This document shows, piece by piece, positions 20,419 through 28,878 of a stretch of 64,000 nt of DNA. The stretch's first letter is position 1. Every line of letters starts with the position of its first letter. Both the position numbers and the translations under genes were made by a program. The notes under the pieces are model-generated. The model was given only the letters and a program-made list of their open reading frames with translations, was not told the DNA's origin and did no database searches. Origin of the DNA: Blautia wexlerae DSM 19850 (GTDB lineage Bacteria; Bacillota; Clostridia; Lachnospirales; Lachnospiraceae); NCBI RefSeq assembly GCF_025148125.1, contig NZ_CP102267.1, forward strand, positions 4,102,501 through 4,166,500, read 5' to 3'.

Positions 20419-21183
20419 TTATCCCCAGATTCCACTCATCTGTTCCTCCAGATGGTCCAAGATATAATTATAAATATCTACGGACACACTGTCCGGATAG
20501 TGGGTTCCGTCTACGGTGGAAAATCCCTCAGATACCAGATGGGAATATACGTCTATGTAGGTAACTCCACTCAGGCTTGCCTGCATTGCCGCGTTAAAAC
20601 TTTCAATCTCCGCATTACTGCAATAGGGATCATTCTGCACCGGACCTACAGACACGAAATAAGTCTGCGCTCCTCTGTTCCCCCATTCAGCAGCTTTGGA
20701 ATTAATATAACTGATGTAGTCATTGACATGATAAAGATCATTAACACCCATCAGGATAATAACCGCTGTATTGTCCTCAATCTGATCTTCTACCTGCGGC
20801 ACTCCTGTAGATACCATCCAGTCATATCCCATAGAAGAAAGACAGGACCAAATGCTGTCATCGTTTACCGCATCCCTCAATCCCTCTGTTCTGGAATCTC
20901 CGATAAATACCAGTTTATCTGCGGAGATAGTGTCCGGATGGTCTGGCTTGCTTAAAGTTCCCTGGTCTGCCGGATTCTGTTTATCTGTCTCAGTTTCCTG
21001 CTCCGGTGTTGGAGTAGATGCAGGTATTGGTGTTGCTTCAGGTTTTTGTGTCAGTGCCGATTTGGATTTCGGTGCCGGCGGACCTGCCACTTCTGCCCCA
21101 TGGACATCTGAAAACATACAGACAGCTGCAATACATGCGGTTAATACGATTTGTCCGGTTCTATATTTTTTCGTAAATATCAT
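20419..21183 (-). CDS. secreted SGNH/GDSL-type hydrolase
   Basis: A 254-residue exported protein with a signal peptide (ending near residue 30, VHGAEVAG) and a Pro/Thr/Glu-rich linker (TPIPASTPTPEQETETDK). The SGNH fold starts with block I KLVFIGDSRTEGL (nucleophile Ser near residue 97), has MGVNDLYHVNDY as the Asn block and ends with DGTHYPDSVS, supplying the Asp-His pair. Such proteins remove acyl groups from cell-wall or glycan substrates, but the substrate here is unknown. AGAAGGGA precedes the ATG. A short inverted element (21206-21257) separates it from the next upstream gene. Confidence 0.88.
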   Translation of the reverse strand: MIFTKKYRTGQIVLTACIAAVCMFSDVHGAEVAGPPAPKSKSALTQKPEATPIPASTPTPEQETETDKQNPADQGTLSKPDHPDTISADKLVFIGDSRTEGLRDAVNDDSIWSCLSSMGYDWMVSTGVPQVEDQIEDNTAVIILMGVNDLYHVNDYISYINSKAAEWGNRGAQTYFVSVGPVQNDPYCSNAEIESFNAAMQASLSGVTYIDVYSHLVSEGFSTVDGTHYPDSVSVDIYNYILDHLEEQMSGIWG

Positions 21184-21205
21184 TCCCTTCTGCAGTAATA
21201 CTTAC

Positions 21206-21257
21206 GTTACTTTTCACATATCTCAACTCCCTGGAGTGTGTTGCTGTGAACAGTAAC
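21206..21257. repeat. 52-bp miniature inverted element related to the 142-bp repeat ends
   Basis: GTTACTTTTCACA at the left is the inverse of TGTGAACAGTAAC at the right with one mismatch, around a 26-base loop. The arms match the termini of the repeats at 13778 and 31667. It lies between two minus-strand genes and has no coding content. Confidence 0.65.
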
Positions 21258-21261
21258 ATAC

Positions 21262-21516
21262 TTACATCCCAGGCAGCATATCCGGCCATGAGAGGATTTC
21301 TCCGGAAATAATTTCCTCGTAATCTCCTTCAATATCCTGGCTTCTGCCTGCTTCGAACACGTTTGTCTCCGCTCCCCAGACACGATCTTCATATTCCCAT
21401 ATATGGAATCTCAGACCGCGAAACATAAAGTCGATGCTTCCGCATCCATTTTCCTCTGTATATTCATAATGAATTTTCTTTGTTTTTAACGCTTCCTGTA
21501 CTTTTTCCAAACGCAT
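21262..21516 (-). CDS. small conserved Lachnospiraceae protein of unknown function
   Basis: An 84-residue acidic protein that starts at the ATG at 21516, preceded by AGGAGG; a longer upstream frame (28 residues) has no ribosome site. Readable blocks are MRLEKVQEALKTKKIHYEYT, ENGCGSIDFMF, LRFHIWEYEDRVWGAETNVF and a C-terminal EGDYEEIISGEILSWPDM. The aromatic-rich central strand suggests a compact alpha/beta fold. I do not recognise a function. Confidence 0.7.
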   Translation of the reverse strand: MRLEKVQEALKTKKIHYEYTEENGCGSIDFMFRGLRFHIWEYEDRVWGAETNVFEAGRSQDIEGDYEEIISGEILSWPDMLPGM

Positions 21517-21609
21517 AAAATACCTCCTGATTATCTGTACAGTACCTTCTGTAATATAATACAGATAACTTTCACTGTAAAAAAATGTTCTCGTGTACAC
21601 CCATCAAAA

Positions 21610-21639
21610 GTCAAACAGATATTCGCAATCCGCTTCGCT
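21610..21639. repeat. REP-like intergenic motif GTCAAACAGATATTC..
   Basis: Shares GTCAAACAGATATTC then CAATCCGCTTCGCT with 36692, and a looser form with 36370 and 61620. All four are in gene-free DNA. Confidence 0.6.
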
Positions 21640-21774
21640 ACACAGCTCTACATATGCTCTTAATCCTGACGCCATTATACAAAACGAATTATATCATACT
21701 CTGCTGCATAATATGTAATCTGAATGCCACTTCACAATTGCCCATTCTACATTCTGATCGATATTCACTCATCT

Positions 21775-21849
21775 TTATTTCTGTCTTTTCTTCGTTGGTA
21801 TCGCCAGGATGATGATTGTAGCAATTACAAACAAAGTTCCAAGCATCAT
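21775..21849 (-). CDS. possible 24-residue hydrophobic peptide
   Basis: The reading frame encodes MMLGTLFVIATIIILAI followed by PTKKRQK, a short membrane helix with a basic tail, the general build of small membrane peptides and type I toxins. Only a weak AAAGAG lies in front of the start and no antisense RNA promoter was identified, so this may be chance. Confidence 0.25.
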   Translation of the reverse strand: MMLGTLFVIATIIILAIPTKKRQK

Positions 21850-21973
21850 CTCTTTTTTTGGTTTTGTTTACTTTCATTGTTCGTTTGCATATTTCTGTTA
21901 TCTTTCCTGTCTGTATTATTATGGATTCTGAATATTTGAAAATAAGTATAATCCGCTGTAACGACACTTGTCA

Positions 21974-22013
21974 AGAAAACAAAATACCGCAGAGACTTTC
22001 TTTGTCTCTGCGG
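21974..22013 (-). terminator. terminator at the end of the sulfate operon
   Basis: On the minus strand CCGCAGAGAC, loop AAAGAAA, GTCTCTGCGG, then TATTTTGTTTTC. It lies 22 bp past the cysN stop codon and closes the sbp-to-cysN operon. Confidence 0.88.
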
Positions 22014-22034
22014 CGATTTATAGCCCTGTTATAA

Positions 22035-23675
22035 TCAGATATAATTTCCATCATGTACACTCTGCACTGTAAATGCAGATTTCTTTTTCACGAAATCAAT
22101 CGCATCTTTCACAGTGATTCCGTCAATCTGCCAGTTCGCATAGAAACCATCCAGAGTCTTTAATGTCTCGTCTTTTGCTGTATTTTCATCAAGAACAAGA
22201 AGTACGACCAGACCTGCTGCCTTAAGATGGCGGACAGTTTCTGCATAGTTTTCACTCGCTGCCGGATGATACAGATAGGTATGTTTTCCAAGTACAGTCA
22301 GTCCCTTTTCTACCTGCTCTACAAAATCAAGAGTGATTCCTTCTTTACCGATCGGGAATTCCACTACTACCGGTGTCTGACCTTTCAGTCCTGCACGAAC
22401 CTGCTCGTCCACTTTTCCGATCTGGGATCTATCCTGAGAAACAAAGGTTTTTCTCACAACACCGCATGCAGAAGTCATATTTGTGACACGATCTATCAGG
22501 ATCAGCTCACCCAGTGTTCTGTGCCTGTCAAATTCGTCTACAACGATCTTCTCTGAGAATTCCAGAGTACAGGAAGCAATCTCATTTTTCTTTAAGGTAT
22601 ATGCGCTTTTCTTTTCACCTGTATTAACATCCACAGAATAATTGATCTTTGTAACCAGGCCGGGGATCATCTTTGTACCGATTTTTACAAAGAAGTTCTT
22701 GCCATCCGTAAGAGCATTGTCATCCATCCAGAGGATATCTGCTTCCACAGAGTCTGTAAGAACTGCGCCGGAATCAATGGTAAGTACACATCCGCGGGAA
22801 ACATCTACTTCTCTGTCAAGCTGGATGGTAACAGGCTGTCCCTGTACCGCTTCCTGAACTTCTTTATCGCCAACAAGAATACTCTTTACATGAGCTTCTT
22901 CTTTACTGGGAAGAGTAGTCACAAGGTCGCCTGCCCTGATGGCACCATTTTCAATCTGTCCCTGGAATCCGCGAAACTCATGATTTGGTCTGCAGACTCT
23001 CTGTACAGGCATATAGAAGCCCTTCTCTGTATCTTCCTTAATGTCTACGGTTTCCAGATGGGAAAGAAGCGCCTCACCTTTATACCATGGCATATTGTCA
23101 GATTTGGTTGTAACGTTATCACCTTCTGTGGCAGATACCGGAATAATAGTTACATTGGCAAGTTTCAGTTCTTCTATCAGTGCTGCGATCTGATTCTCAA
23201 TGTCGCGGAAACGTTTTTCATCATATTCAATAAGATCCATTTTGTTTACTGCAAATACAAAGTAACGGATTCCCATCAATGCGCAGATTCTTGCATGACG
23301 TCTTGTCTGTACCAGTACTCCCTGTGAAGCATCCACCAGGATAACTGCCAGATCTGCAAAGGACGCACCCACTGCCATGTTTCTTGTATATTCTTCATGT
23401 CCGGGTGTATCTGCAACAATGAAGCTTCTGTTATCTGTTGTAAAATAACGGTATGCAACATCAATGGTAATTCCCTGTTCACGCTCTGCCATCAGACCGT
23501 CCAGAAGAAGAGAATAATCAATGGCACCGCCTCTGCTTCCTACTTTGGAATCCAGCTCCAGAGCTTTCTCCTGATCTGCATAGAGAAGCTTTGCATCATA
23601 AAGAATATGTCCGATCAGAGTGGATTTTCCATCATCCACACTTCCGCATGTAATAAATTTCAATAATCCTTTCAT
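22035..23675 (-). CDS. cysN: sulfate adenylyltransferase subunit 1 with degenerate APS-kinase-like tail
   Basis: GTPase subunit of ATP sulfurylase (with CysD makes APS from sulfate and ATP), 546 residues. G-domain motifs are GSVDDGKST (P-loop, residue 11), DTPGHEEYTRN and NKMD. EF-Tu-like domains II/III run to about residue 415 (ELILIDRVTN). The remaining 130 residues align by eye with APS kinase: GQTPVVVEF..VEKGLTVLGKHTYLYHP resembles the kinase start, but the GxxGxGKS loop is replaced by PIGKEGITL, so kinase activity looks lost. It follows cysD by 1 bp, showing translational coupling, and is the last gene of the operon. Confidence 0.93.
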   Translation of the reverse strand: MKGLLKFITCGSVDDGKSTLIGHILYDAKLLYADQEKALELDSKVGSRGGAIDYSLLLDGLMAEREQGITIDVAYRYFTTDNRSFIVADTPGHEEYTRNMAVGASFADLAVILVDASQGVLVQTRRHARICALMGIRYFVFAVNKMDLIEYDEKRFRDIENQIAALIEELKLANVTIIPVSATEGDNVTTKSDNMPWYKGEALLSHLETVDIKEDTEKGFYMPVQRVCRPNHEFRGFQGQIENGAIRAGDLVTTLPSKEEAHVKSILVGDKEVQEAVQGQPVTIQLDREVDVSRGCVLTIDSGAVLTDSVEADILWMDDNALTDGKNFFVKIGTKMIPGLVTKINYSVDVNTGEKKSAYTLKKNEIASCTLEFSEKIVVDEFDRHRTLGELILIDRVTNMTSACGVVRKTFVSQDRSQIGKVDEQVRAGLKGQTPVVVEFPIGKEGITLDFVEQVEKGLTVLGKHTYLYHPAASENYAETVRHLKAAGLVVLLVLDENTAKDETLKTLDGFYANWQIDGITVKDAIDFVKKKSAFTVQSVHDGNYI

Positions 23676-23676
23676 T

Positions 23677-24576
23677 CTAGAAATACCCCTCTCTCTTTCT
23701 TCTCTCCATGCTGCCTGCTGCCTCGTGGTCGATCACCCTGCTGGTACGTTCAGAAGAAACAGCACTTAACGTCTCATCAATAATCTCATCCAGAGTATCT
23801 GCTTCAGATTCAATACCTCCAGTAAGCGGATAGCACCCAAGAGTACGGAATCTGACTTTTTTGTTTTCAATCTTTTCACCCGGACGGAGTTTTAATCTGT
23901 CATCATCCACCATAATGATATTTCCGTCTCTGTAGATGACCGGTCTTTCTTTCGCAAAATATAACGGTACAATTTCGATATTTTCACGCTGAATGTACTG
24001 CCAGATATCCTTTTCTGTCCAGTTGGAAATTGGGAATACTCGCATACTCTCTCCCTTCTGGATCTTAGTGTTATAAAGCTTCCACATCTCCGGTCTCTGG
24101 TTTTTCGGATCCCATGCCTGAGCTGAATTGCGGAAAGAAAAGATTCTTTCTTTTGCTCTGGATTTCTCCTCGTCACGGCGGCCGCCTCCAAATGCCGCTG
24201 TAAATCCATATTTGGTCAGAGCCTGTTTTAACGCCTGTGTTTTCATGATATCTGTATATGCAGAACCATTGTCAAATGGGTTGATTCCTGCCTTTACACC
24301 CTCTTCATTGGTGTAAACCAGCATATCAATTCCGTTTTTCTTTGCGATTCTGTCGCGGAATTCGATCATCTCATGGAATTTCCATGTAGTATCAATGTGA
24401 AGGAACGGGAATGGAGGTTTCTCCGGGTAAAATGCCTTCATCGCCAGATGGAGCATAACGGAGCTGTCCTTTCCTATAGAATAGAGCATAACCGGCTTTT
24501 CACACTCGGCTGCTACTTCTCGCATAATATAAATCGCCTCTGCCTCAAGCGCATCAAGATGAGATAAGTTACTCAT
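23677..24576 (-). CDS. cysD: sulfate adenylyltransferase subunit 2
   Basis: ATP pyrophosphatase subunit of ATP sulfurylase, 299 residues. It shows the PP-loop [18 protein letters not shown] near residue 30, [33 protein letters not shown] and the C-terminal [18 protein letters not shown] block. The start at 24576 is fixed by GGAGGATAATGCA. An open frame continues 73 residues upstream, but it only translates the MITE at 24636 and is rejected. Coupled to cysN downstream. The MITE separates it from aprB, so its transcription has to pass through a 164-bp palindrome. Confidence 0.97.
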   Translation of the reverse strand: MSNLSHLDALEAEAIYIMREVAAECEKPVMLYSIGKDSSVMLHLAMKAFYPEKPPFPFLHIDTTWKFHEMIEFRDRIAKKNGIDMLVYTNEEGVKAGINPFDNGSAYTDIMKTQALKQALTKYGFTAAFGGGRRDEEKSRAKERIFSFRNSAQAWDPKNQRPEMWKLYNTKIQKGESMRVFPISNWTEKDIWQYIQRENIEIVPLYFAKERPVIYRDGNIIMVDDDRLKLRPGEKIENKKVRFRTLGCYPLTGGIESEADTLDEIIDETLSAVSSERTSRVIDHEAAGSMERRKREGYF

Positions 24577-24635
24577 TGCATTATCCTCCTCTGTTTGTTT
24601 ATACTCGGAATCTTTTCGTACTTGAGCAAATACAC

Positions 24636-24799
24636 TAGAGCGTGTCTGAAAAATCATTCCCGCAATCTGCACGCCCCACTTTGCGGTATATTTTGTCCGA
24701 ATTCGGTTGTCGTAGCCCGCTACGACGCCCTCATCCGAACAAAATCTCCCACAAATTGTGACGCACATCTTGCGTAAAGCATTTTTCAAACACACTCTA
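24636..24799. mobile_element. 164-bp MITE (long palindrome with TA target duplication) inside the sulfate operon
   Basis: The left end TAGAGCGTGTCTGAAAAAT and the right end ATTTTTCAAACACACTCTA are inverted copies. The homology continues inward (CGCAA.., TTTTGTCCGAA / TTCGGACAAAA-like) to a perfect central GTCGTAGCCCGCTACGAC. Ends are flanked by TA, as with IS630/Tc1-type MITEs. It encodes no transposase and lies between aprB and cysD. Confidence 0.85.
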
Positions 24800-24825
24800 A
24801 AGACTCTGAGAATACATACTTATGT

Positions 24826-25140
24826 TTAATATTTATTAGCGTCTTTCTTATTAACCTGAATAGTGATCTTAGTGCCATCCGGCTTCTCCACTGTCCATGT
24901 GGAAATATCCGGTTTCTCTGATACAACCATACTTGCACCTCTGCCTCCCACATCAGCTCCAAGGAAAAAGCGGATGGCATCATGCCTGCATTCCTTAATA
25001 CAGGAAGTACATCCCCAGCAGTCTCTTACCTGACGGATAAAGGCTTTGTTCTCTTTATCCTTTTTGATCAGATTTCCGGGACAGGCTTCGATACATCTGC
25101 CGCATCCTGCACATTTACTTTTCTGAATCCGAATGCTCAT
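24826..25140 (-). CDS. aprB: AprB-like ferredoxin subunit (APS reductase beta)
   Basis: A 104-residue iron-sulfur protein with two [4Fe-4S] motifs, CAGCGRCIEACPGN near residue 11 and CWGCTSCIKECRHDA near residue 42. A C-terminal segment of about 45 residues (ISTWTVEKPDGTKITIQVN) is typical of the beta subunit of adenylylsulfate reductase. It would carry electrons to the AprA flavin for reduction of APS to sulfite and AMP. It is shorter than the dissimilatory enzymes of sulfate reducers as I recall them. Its ATG overlaps the aprA stop by 4 bp (ATGA), indicating translational coupling and a stoichiometric complex. Confidence 0.85.
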   Translation of the reverse strand: MSIRIQKSKCAGCGRCIEACPGNLIKKDKENKAFIRQVRDCWGCTSCIKECRHDAIRFFLGADVGGRGASMVVSEKPDISTWTVEKPDGTKITIQVNKKDANKY

Positions 25141-26882
25141 CTCTCACCTGCTCCTTTCTCTGCTGTATTCAAACCTGTATTTTCCTTTGTGATCAGGTCA
25201 CGATATACGATCTTAATCTCGCCGTTTTCCATACGGGAGTTTACATATTTCATCCACTCTTCGCTCTGCTGCGGGTAGTCTGTATTCTCTCCGAAACTAT
25301 GCCATCTGGTTTCCTTTCTGGCTGCCAAATGTGCGATCACTGCCTGACACACGATCAGTCGTTCGCGAAGTTCATAAATCTGCATCAGTTCATAAGTATC
25401 TGTTGCTGCCAGAGTGTCAACTACTGGCAACAATGCTGCGATCTTTTCATCTGCCTTTGCAAGACTCATCCCGCTGTATCTGTAGTCTGTACCGATTCCT
25501 CCTGCGTACTGATCCATGATCTTCTGCATGGCTTCCTCAAGCTGCTCTGCATTCATCAAAGAACGGGAAGCATTCAAATGTGATTCGTATTCTGCCTTCT
25601 TAGCTATTGCAGTTTGAGACAGCTCCTGTTCTCCGCCACGCTCTAAAGCCTCTTCCTTATTTTCCGCTGCGATCCGGTCATCATCTTTGCCATTCAGATA
25701 TTCCAAAATCGCCTCTGCTGCGATCTCACCTTCTGCCAGTGCGCCGGTTACATATTTCTGCGGACATCCTCCTGCTACGTCTCCGGCTGCATATAAACCT
25801 TCAATAGTTGTAGCTCTGTTATTATCTACCCAGTAACCGCTGGCTGTATGTCCGCCTACAATATATGGTTCTGTGCCCTCAATCTCTACATTCTCTTCGG
25901 ATGGTCCTTTTCCGGCTTCCATCCATTTCAGAGTCTGGGACGGTGCCATATTCAGGTAAGCTTTATAAAGGTCCTGCTCCTGTTCTTTGGAAATGCCTTC
26001 CGTTCTGAGATAACATGGACCGTTTCCTTCTCTGTTCTCCATGACTGTACCGTAAACTCGCTGGGAAGTTGTCAGACCATATTTTGTTTCATAAATATCA
26101 CCATGTGCATTGACCTGTCTGGCCCCAACACCCTGAGCAATAGTTCCTGTAGGAGCAATCGTGTCCTTACATCTCAATGCAATGAAACGCATCTCAAAGG
26201 TTGTCATCTCCGCACCGGAAAGAAGTCCCATTGCATATCCTGCACCTGTGTTAAACGGAGGATACCACATCTTATGTCTGGAAAATCCCGGATTATTCGG
26301 TCTGTAAAGTCCCGCTGCACCACCTGTGGCACAAAGAACTGCTTTCGCATCAATGTCATAGAAAATATCCTCATTAACGCTAAATCCAACTGCGCCTGTG
26401 ACTTTTTTGTTTTCTGTTTTATAATCTGTAATATTTACATGATTGAGAACCGTAACATTCTCCTGTTCAGCTGCCGCCTTTGCAAGGATTGGCTTCATAT
26501 TTTCGCCATTGATCTTGATGTTTCGGTTTCCTCTGGCAACATATTTTCCGTTTTCGTCCTTCAGGATGACCAGCCCCAGATCTTCCATCACCTTTGTCAC
26601 ATGATTCAGTCTCTCTGACATGGTAAGAAGAAGGTCTTCTCTTACGATTCCATGGGCATCCTTTTTGGCATAATCCACATAATCCTGCGGCACTCTGCCT
26701 TCTGTAATATATGCGTTCAATGCATTCACGCCCGCCGCCAGACATCCGCTTCGCTTAATATTCGCTTTCTCTGCGATCAGAACTTTTCTGCCGCTTTTTT
26801 TGCCGATCACATAGGCTGCAAAGCATCCTGCCGTACCGCCACCGATGATCAGCACATCTGTCCTGATTCTCTCTGTTCTCAT
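25137..26882 (-). CDS. aprA: AprA-like flavoprotein (APS reductase alpha / fumarate-reductase family)
   Basis: A 581-residue FAD protein. The Rossmann motif is IIGGGTAGCFAAYVIG near residue 13, and the C-terminal FAD motif is GLYAAGDVAGGCPQKYVTGA near residue 365, with HTASGYW before it. Together with AprB and neighbouring CysDN and sulfate transporter genes it is best read as the alpha subunit of an adenylylsulfate reductase that turns APS into sulfite. A related fumarate or succinate flavoprotein role is less likely because of the context. A ribosome site GGAGGAAAGGG precedes the ATG. The 111-bp gap to cysA holds no obvious terminator, so it is one operon. Confidence 0.88.
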   Translation of the reverse strand: MRTERIRTDVLIIGGGTAGCFAAYVIGKKSGRKVLIAEKANIKRSGCLAAGVNALNAYITEGRVPQDYVDYAKKDAHGIVREDLLLTMSERLNHVTKVMEDLGLVILKDENGKYVARGNRNIKINGENMKPILAKAAAEQENVTVLNHVNITDYKTENKKVTGAVGFSVNEDIFYDIDAKAVLCATGGAAGLYRPNNPGFSRHKMWYPPFNTGAGYAMGLLSGAEMTTFEMRFIALRCKDTIAPTGTIAQGVGARQVNAHGDIYETKYGLTTSQRVYGTVMENREGNGPCYLRTEGISKEQEQDLYKAYLNMAPSQTLKWMEAGKGPSEENVEIEGTEPYIVGGHTASGYWVDNNRATTIEGLYAAGDVAGGCPQKYVTGALAEGEIAAEAILEYLNGKDDDRIAAENKEEALERGGEQELSQTAIAKKAEYESHLNASRSLMNAEQLEEAMQKIMDQYAGGIGTDYRYSGMSLAKADEKIAALLPVVDTLAATDTYELMQIYELRERLIVCQAVIAHLAARKETRWHSFGENTDYPQQSEEWMKYVNSRMENGEIKIVYRDLITKENTGLNTAEKGAGER

Positions 26883-26993
26883 TCTCTCTTACCCTTTCCT
26901 CCATACCAGTGTGCCAACAAGTTGATTTCCCGATCAGTCTTGCGTCTGAATTTCTTATTTCTTCATTGTCGTCAGTCGCCGCAGCCACCGCTG

Positions 26994-28052
26994 TCAGATA
27001 ATTACAAAGTCATCCCTTACAGCCTCATTTTCGATCAGCTGTACACTGTCACCTCTCAGTGCAAAAATCCTGTAAAGGAATACATTCACAGTCTCACCTT
27101 CCCGGATATCTGCTTTCTCCAGACTTCTTCTGGCAGTTACTACGGAATTGTTGACTCTCACCTGAAGTTCCAGATTATCTCCCCTGAAAGAAACCCGTTC
27201 AACCACTCCCCGGGATACGGAAGTTTTGAACTTCTCCACCTCATCCAGTTTGGAGATTTTTACAAATTCCGGGCGGACAATGATCTTGTCTGCTCCTTCT
27301 GCCTGAGCAAAGGTATGGAAATCATCCGCATCTTTCAACACAGATGGCTGTCCGAAGAAGGACGCTGCAAAAGCTGTCTCAGGATTTCTATAAACCCCTA
27401 TAGGAGTTCCTTTCTGTTCGATCCGTCCTGCATTAGTGATAATAATCTCATCTGCTACTTCAATGGCCTCATCCTGATCATGAGTAACGAAAATACTGGT
27501 AATTCCCAGCTTCCCGATCATCTCTTTTAACCAGCTTCGCAGTTCCTGACGGATTTTTGCATCAATGGCTGCAAAGGGCTCATCCAGAAGCAGCACCTGG
27601 GGATTTGGAGCAAGGGCTCTGGCAAATGCCACCCTTTGCCTCTGACCGCCGGATAACTGGCTTGGATATCTTTTTTCCAGTCCTTCCAGCCCCACCAGTT
27701 TGATCAACTCTCTGACTCTGGCATCAATTTTCTTCTTATCAGCCTTCTGAACCTTCAAACCAAATGCAACGTTGTCATAAACTGTCATATAGCGAAACAA
27801 CGCATAATTCTGAAATACAAATCCAATCCCACGCTGACTGGCCGGAACATCATTTACCACTTTTCCATCAATAATGACCTCTCCGCTGTCCGGGGTTTCC
27901 AGACCTGCGATCATTCGAAGAATAGTTGTTTTTCCGCTTCCGCTTGGTCCCAACAGACCAATCAGTTTACCTTTCTCAATTCCGAAATTCACATTCCTTG
28001 ATGCCTGGTAAGAACCATATGTCTTATTGATATTTTTTAACTCTACATACAT
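26994..28052 (-). CDS. cysA: sulfate/thiosulfate ABC transporter ATP-binding protein
   Basis: ATPase of the sulfate importer, 352 residues from the ATG at 28052 (AAGGAAG upstream). Walker A GLLGPSGSGKTTIL near residue 32, signature LSGGQRQRVAFARAL near residue 133, Walker B VLLLDEPFAAID and switch His in FVTHDQDEA are all present. The C-terminal regulatory domain follows, with VVERVSFRGDNLELQVRVN. Its start lies 1 bp past the cysW stop. It energises uptake by CysT-CysW with the binding protein encoded at 29785. Confidence 0.97.
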   Translation of the reverse strand: MYVELKNINKTYGSYQASRNVNFGIEKGKLIGLLGPSGSGKTTILRMIAGLETPDSGEVIIDGKVVNDVPASQRGIGFVFQNYALFRYMTVYDNVAFGLKVQKADKKKIDARVRELIKLVGLEGLEKRYPSQLSGGQRQRVAFARALAPNPQVLLLDEPFAAIDAKIRQELRSWLKEMIGKLGITSIFVTHDQDEAIEVADEIIITNAGRIEQKGTPIGVYRNPETAFAASFFGQPSVLKDADDFHTFAQAEGADKIIVRPEFVKISKLDEVEKFKTSVSRGVVERVSFRGDNLELQVRVNNSVVTARRSLEKADIREGETVNVFLYRIFALRGDSVQLIENEAVRDDFVII

Positions 28053-28053
28053 A

Positions 28054-28878
28054 TCAGGCTTCCTTCTTTCCTTTATATTCAATCAGGCTTCTGACTACCA
28101 GAATGATAACCGCCATGATCACAAGCAGTGAAGATACGGCAAACGCCGGAACATACTGAAACTCATTAAACAAAATCTCTACATGAAGAGGAAGTGTATT
28201 GGTCTTTCCTCTTAAATGTCCGGAAAGTACAGATACCGCTCCAAACTCTCCCATTGCTCTTGCCGTACAGAGCACAACTCCATACAGTAATGCCCATTTG
28301 ATATGAGGGAATGTGATCTTCCAGAAAATGGTCCATCCACCTGCTCCCATCAGGGCTGCCGCTTCCTCCTCATCGCTTCCTTCTGCTTCCAGAACCGGAA
28401 TCAGTTCTCTGGAAATAAAAGGAAAGGTTACAAATACAGTTGCAATAATGATTCCCGGTACAGAGAATACAACTTTCATCCCTAACTTCATGAGAAAAAA
28501 GTAAACAGGACTCTGTCGTCCGAAAATCAGAAGAAAGATCAAACCTGCAATAACAGGGGAAATAGTAACCGGAAGATCGATCAGGGTAGTGAGAAGCTTT
28601 TTACCCCTGAACTGAAACTTCGTCAGTGCCCAGGCTGCAAAAACACCAAAAACAGTGTTAAAAACAACTGCAAAGAGTGTTGCCTTCACTGTAAGAAGAA
28701 GTGCTTTGATGGTGTACTCATCTGTCACTGCAGCTGCATAGACCTTCCATCCGCTCCGCAATGCTTCTGTGATCACAGTGATCAGAGGAAGAAGGAGCAT
28801 GACTGCCAGAAACAGAACACTGATCCCGACAAGCAGACATTTTGTAATTTTCTCCGAAGTCTTTTCATTGTTGTCCAT
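28054..28878 (-). CDS. cysW: sulfate ABC transporter permease CysW
   Basis: Inner-membrane permease of 274 residues with six hydrophobic segments. The ATPase-contact EAA loop appears as EEAAALMGAGGWTIFWKITFP near residues 170-190. The C-terminal part (FGAVSVLSGHLRGKTNTLPL) is typical of CysW. It overlaps the cysT stop by one base and precedes cysA by 1 bp, consistent with a tightly coupled operon. Confidence 0.95.
   Translation of the reverse strand: MDNNEKTSEKITKCLLVGISVLFLAVMLLLPLITVITEALRSGWKVYAAAVTDEYTIKALLLTVKATLFAVVFNTVFGVFAAWALTKFQFRGKKLLTTLIDLPVTISPVIAGLIFLLIFGRQSPVYFFLMKLGMKVVFSVPGIIIATVFVTFPFISRELIPVLEAEGSDEEEAAALMGAGGWTIFWKITFPHIKWALLYGVVLCTARAMGEFGAVSVLSGHLRGKTNTLPLHVEILFNEFQYVPAFAVSSLLVIMAVIILVVRSLIEYKGKKEA

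Noticed and set aside
24577..24795. 73-residue N-terminal extension of CysD
   Set aside because: It translates one arm of the MITE, while the ATG at 24576 has an excellent ribosome site and matches the family start.
26652..27530. 292-codon plus-strand open frame
   Set aside because: It is antisense to aprA and cysA, both with full family motifs, lacks a ribosome site and has no recognisable domain.
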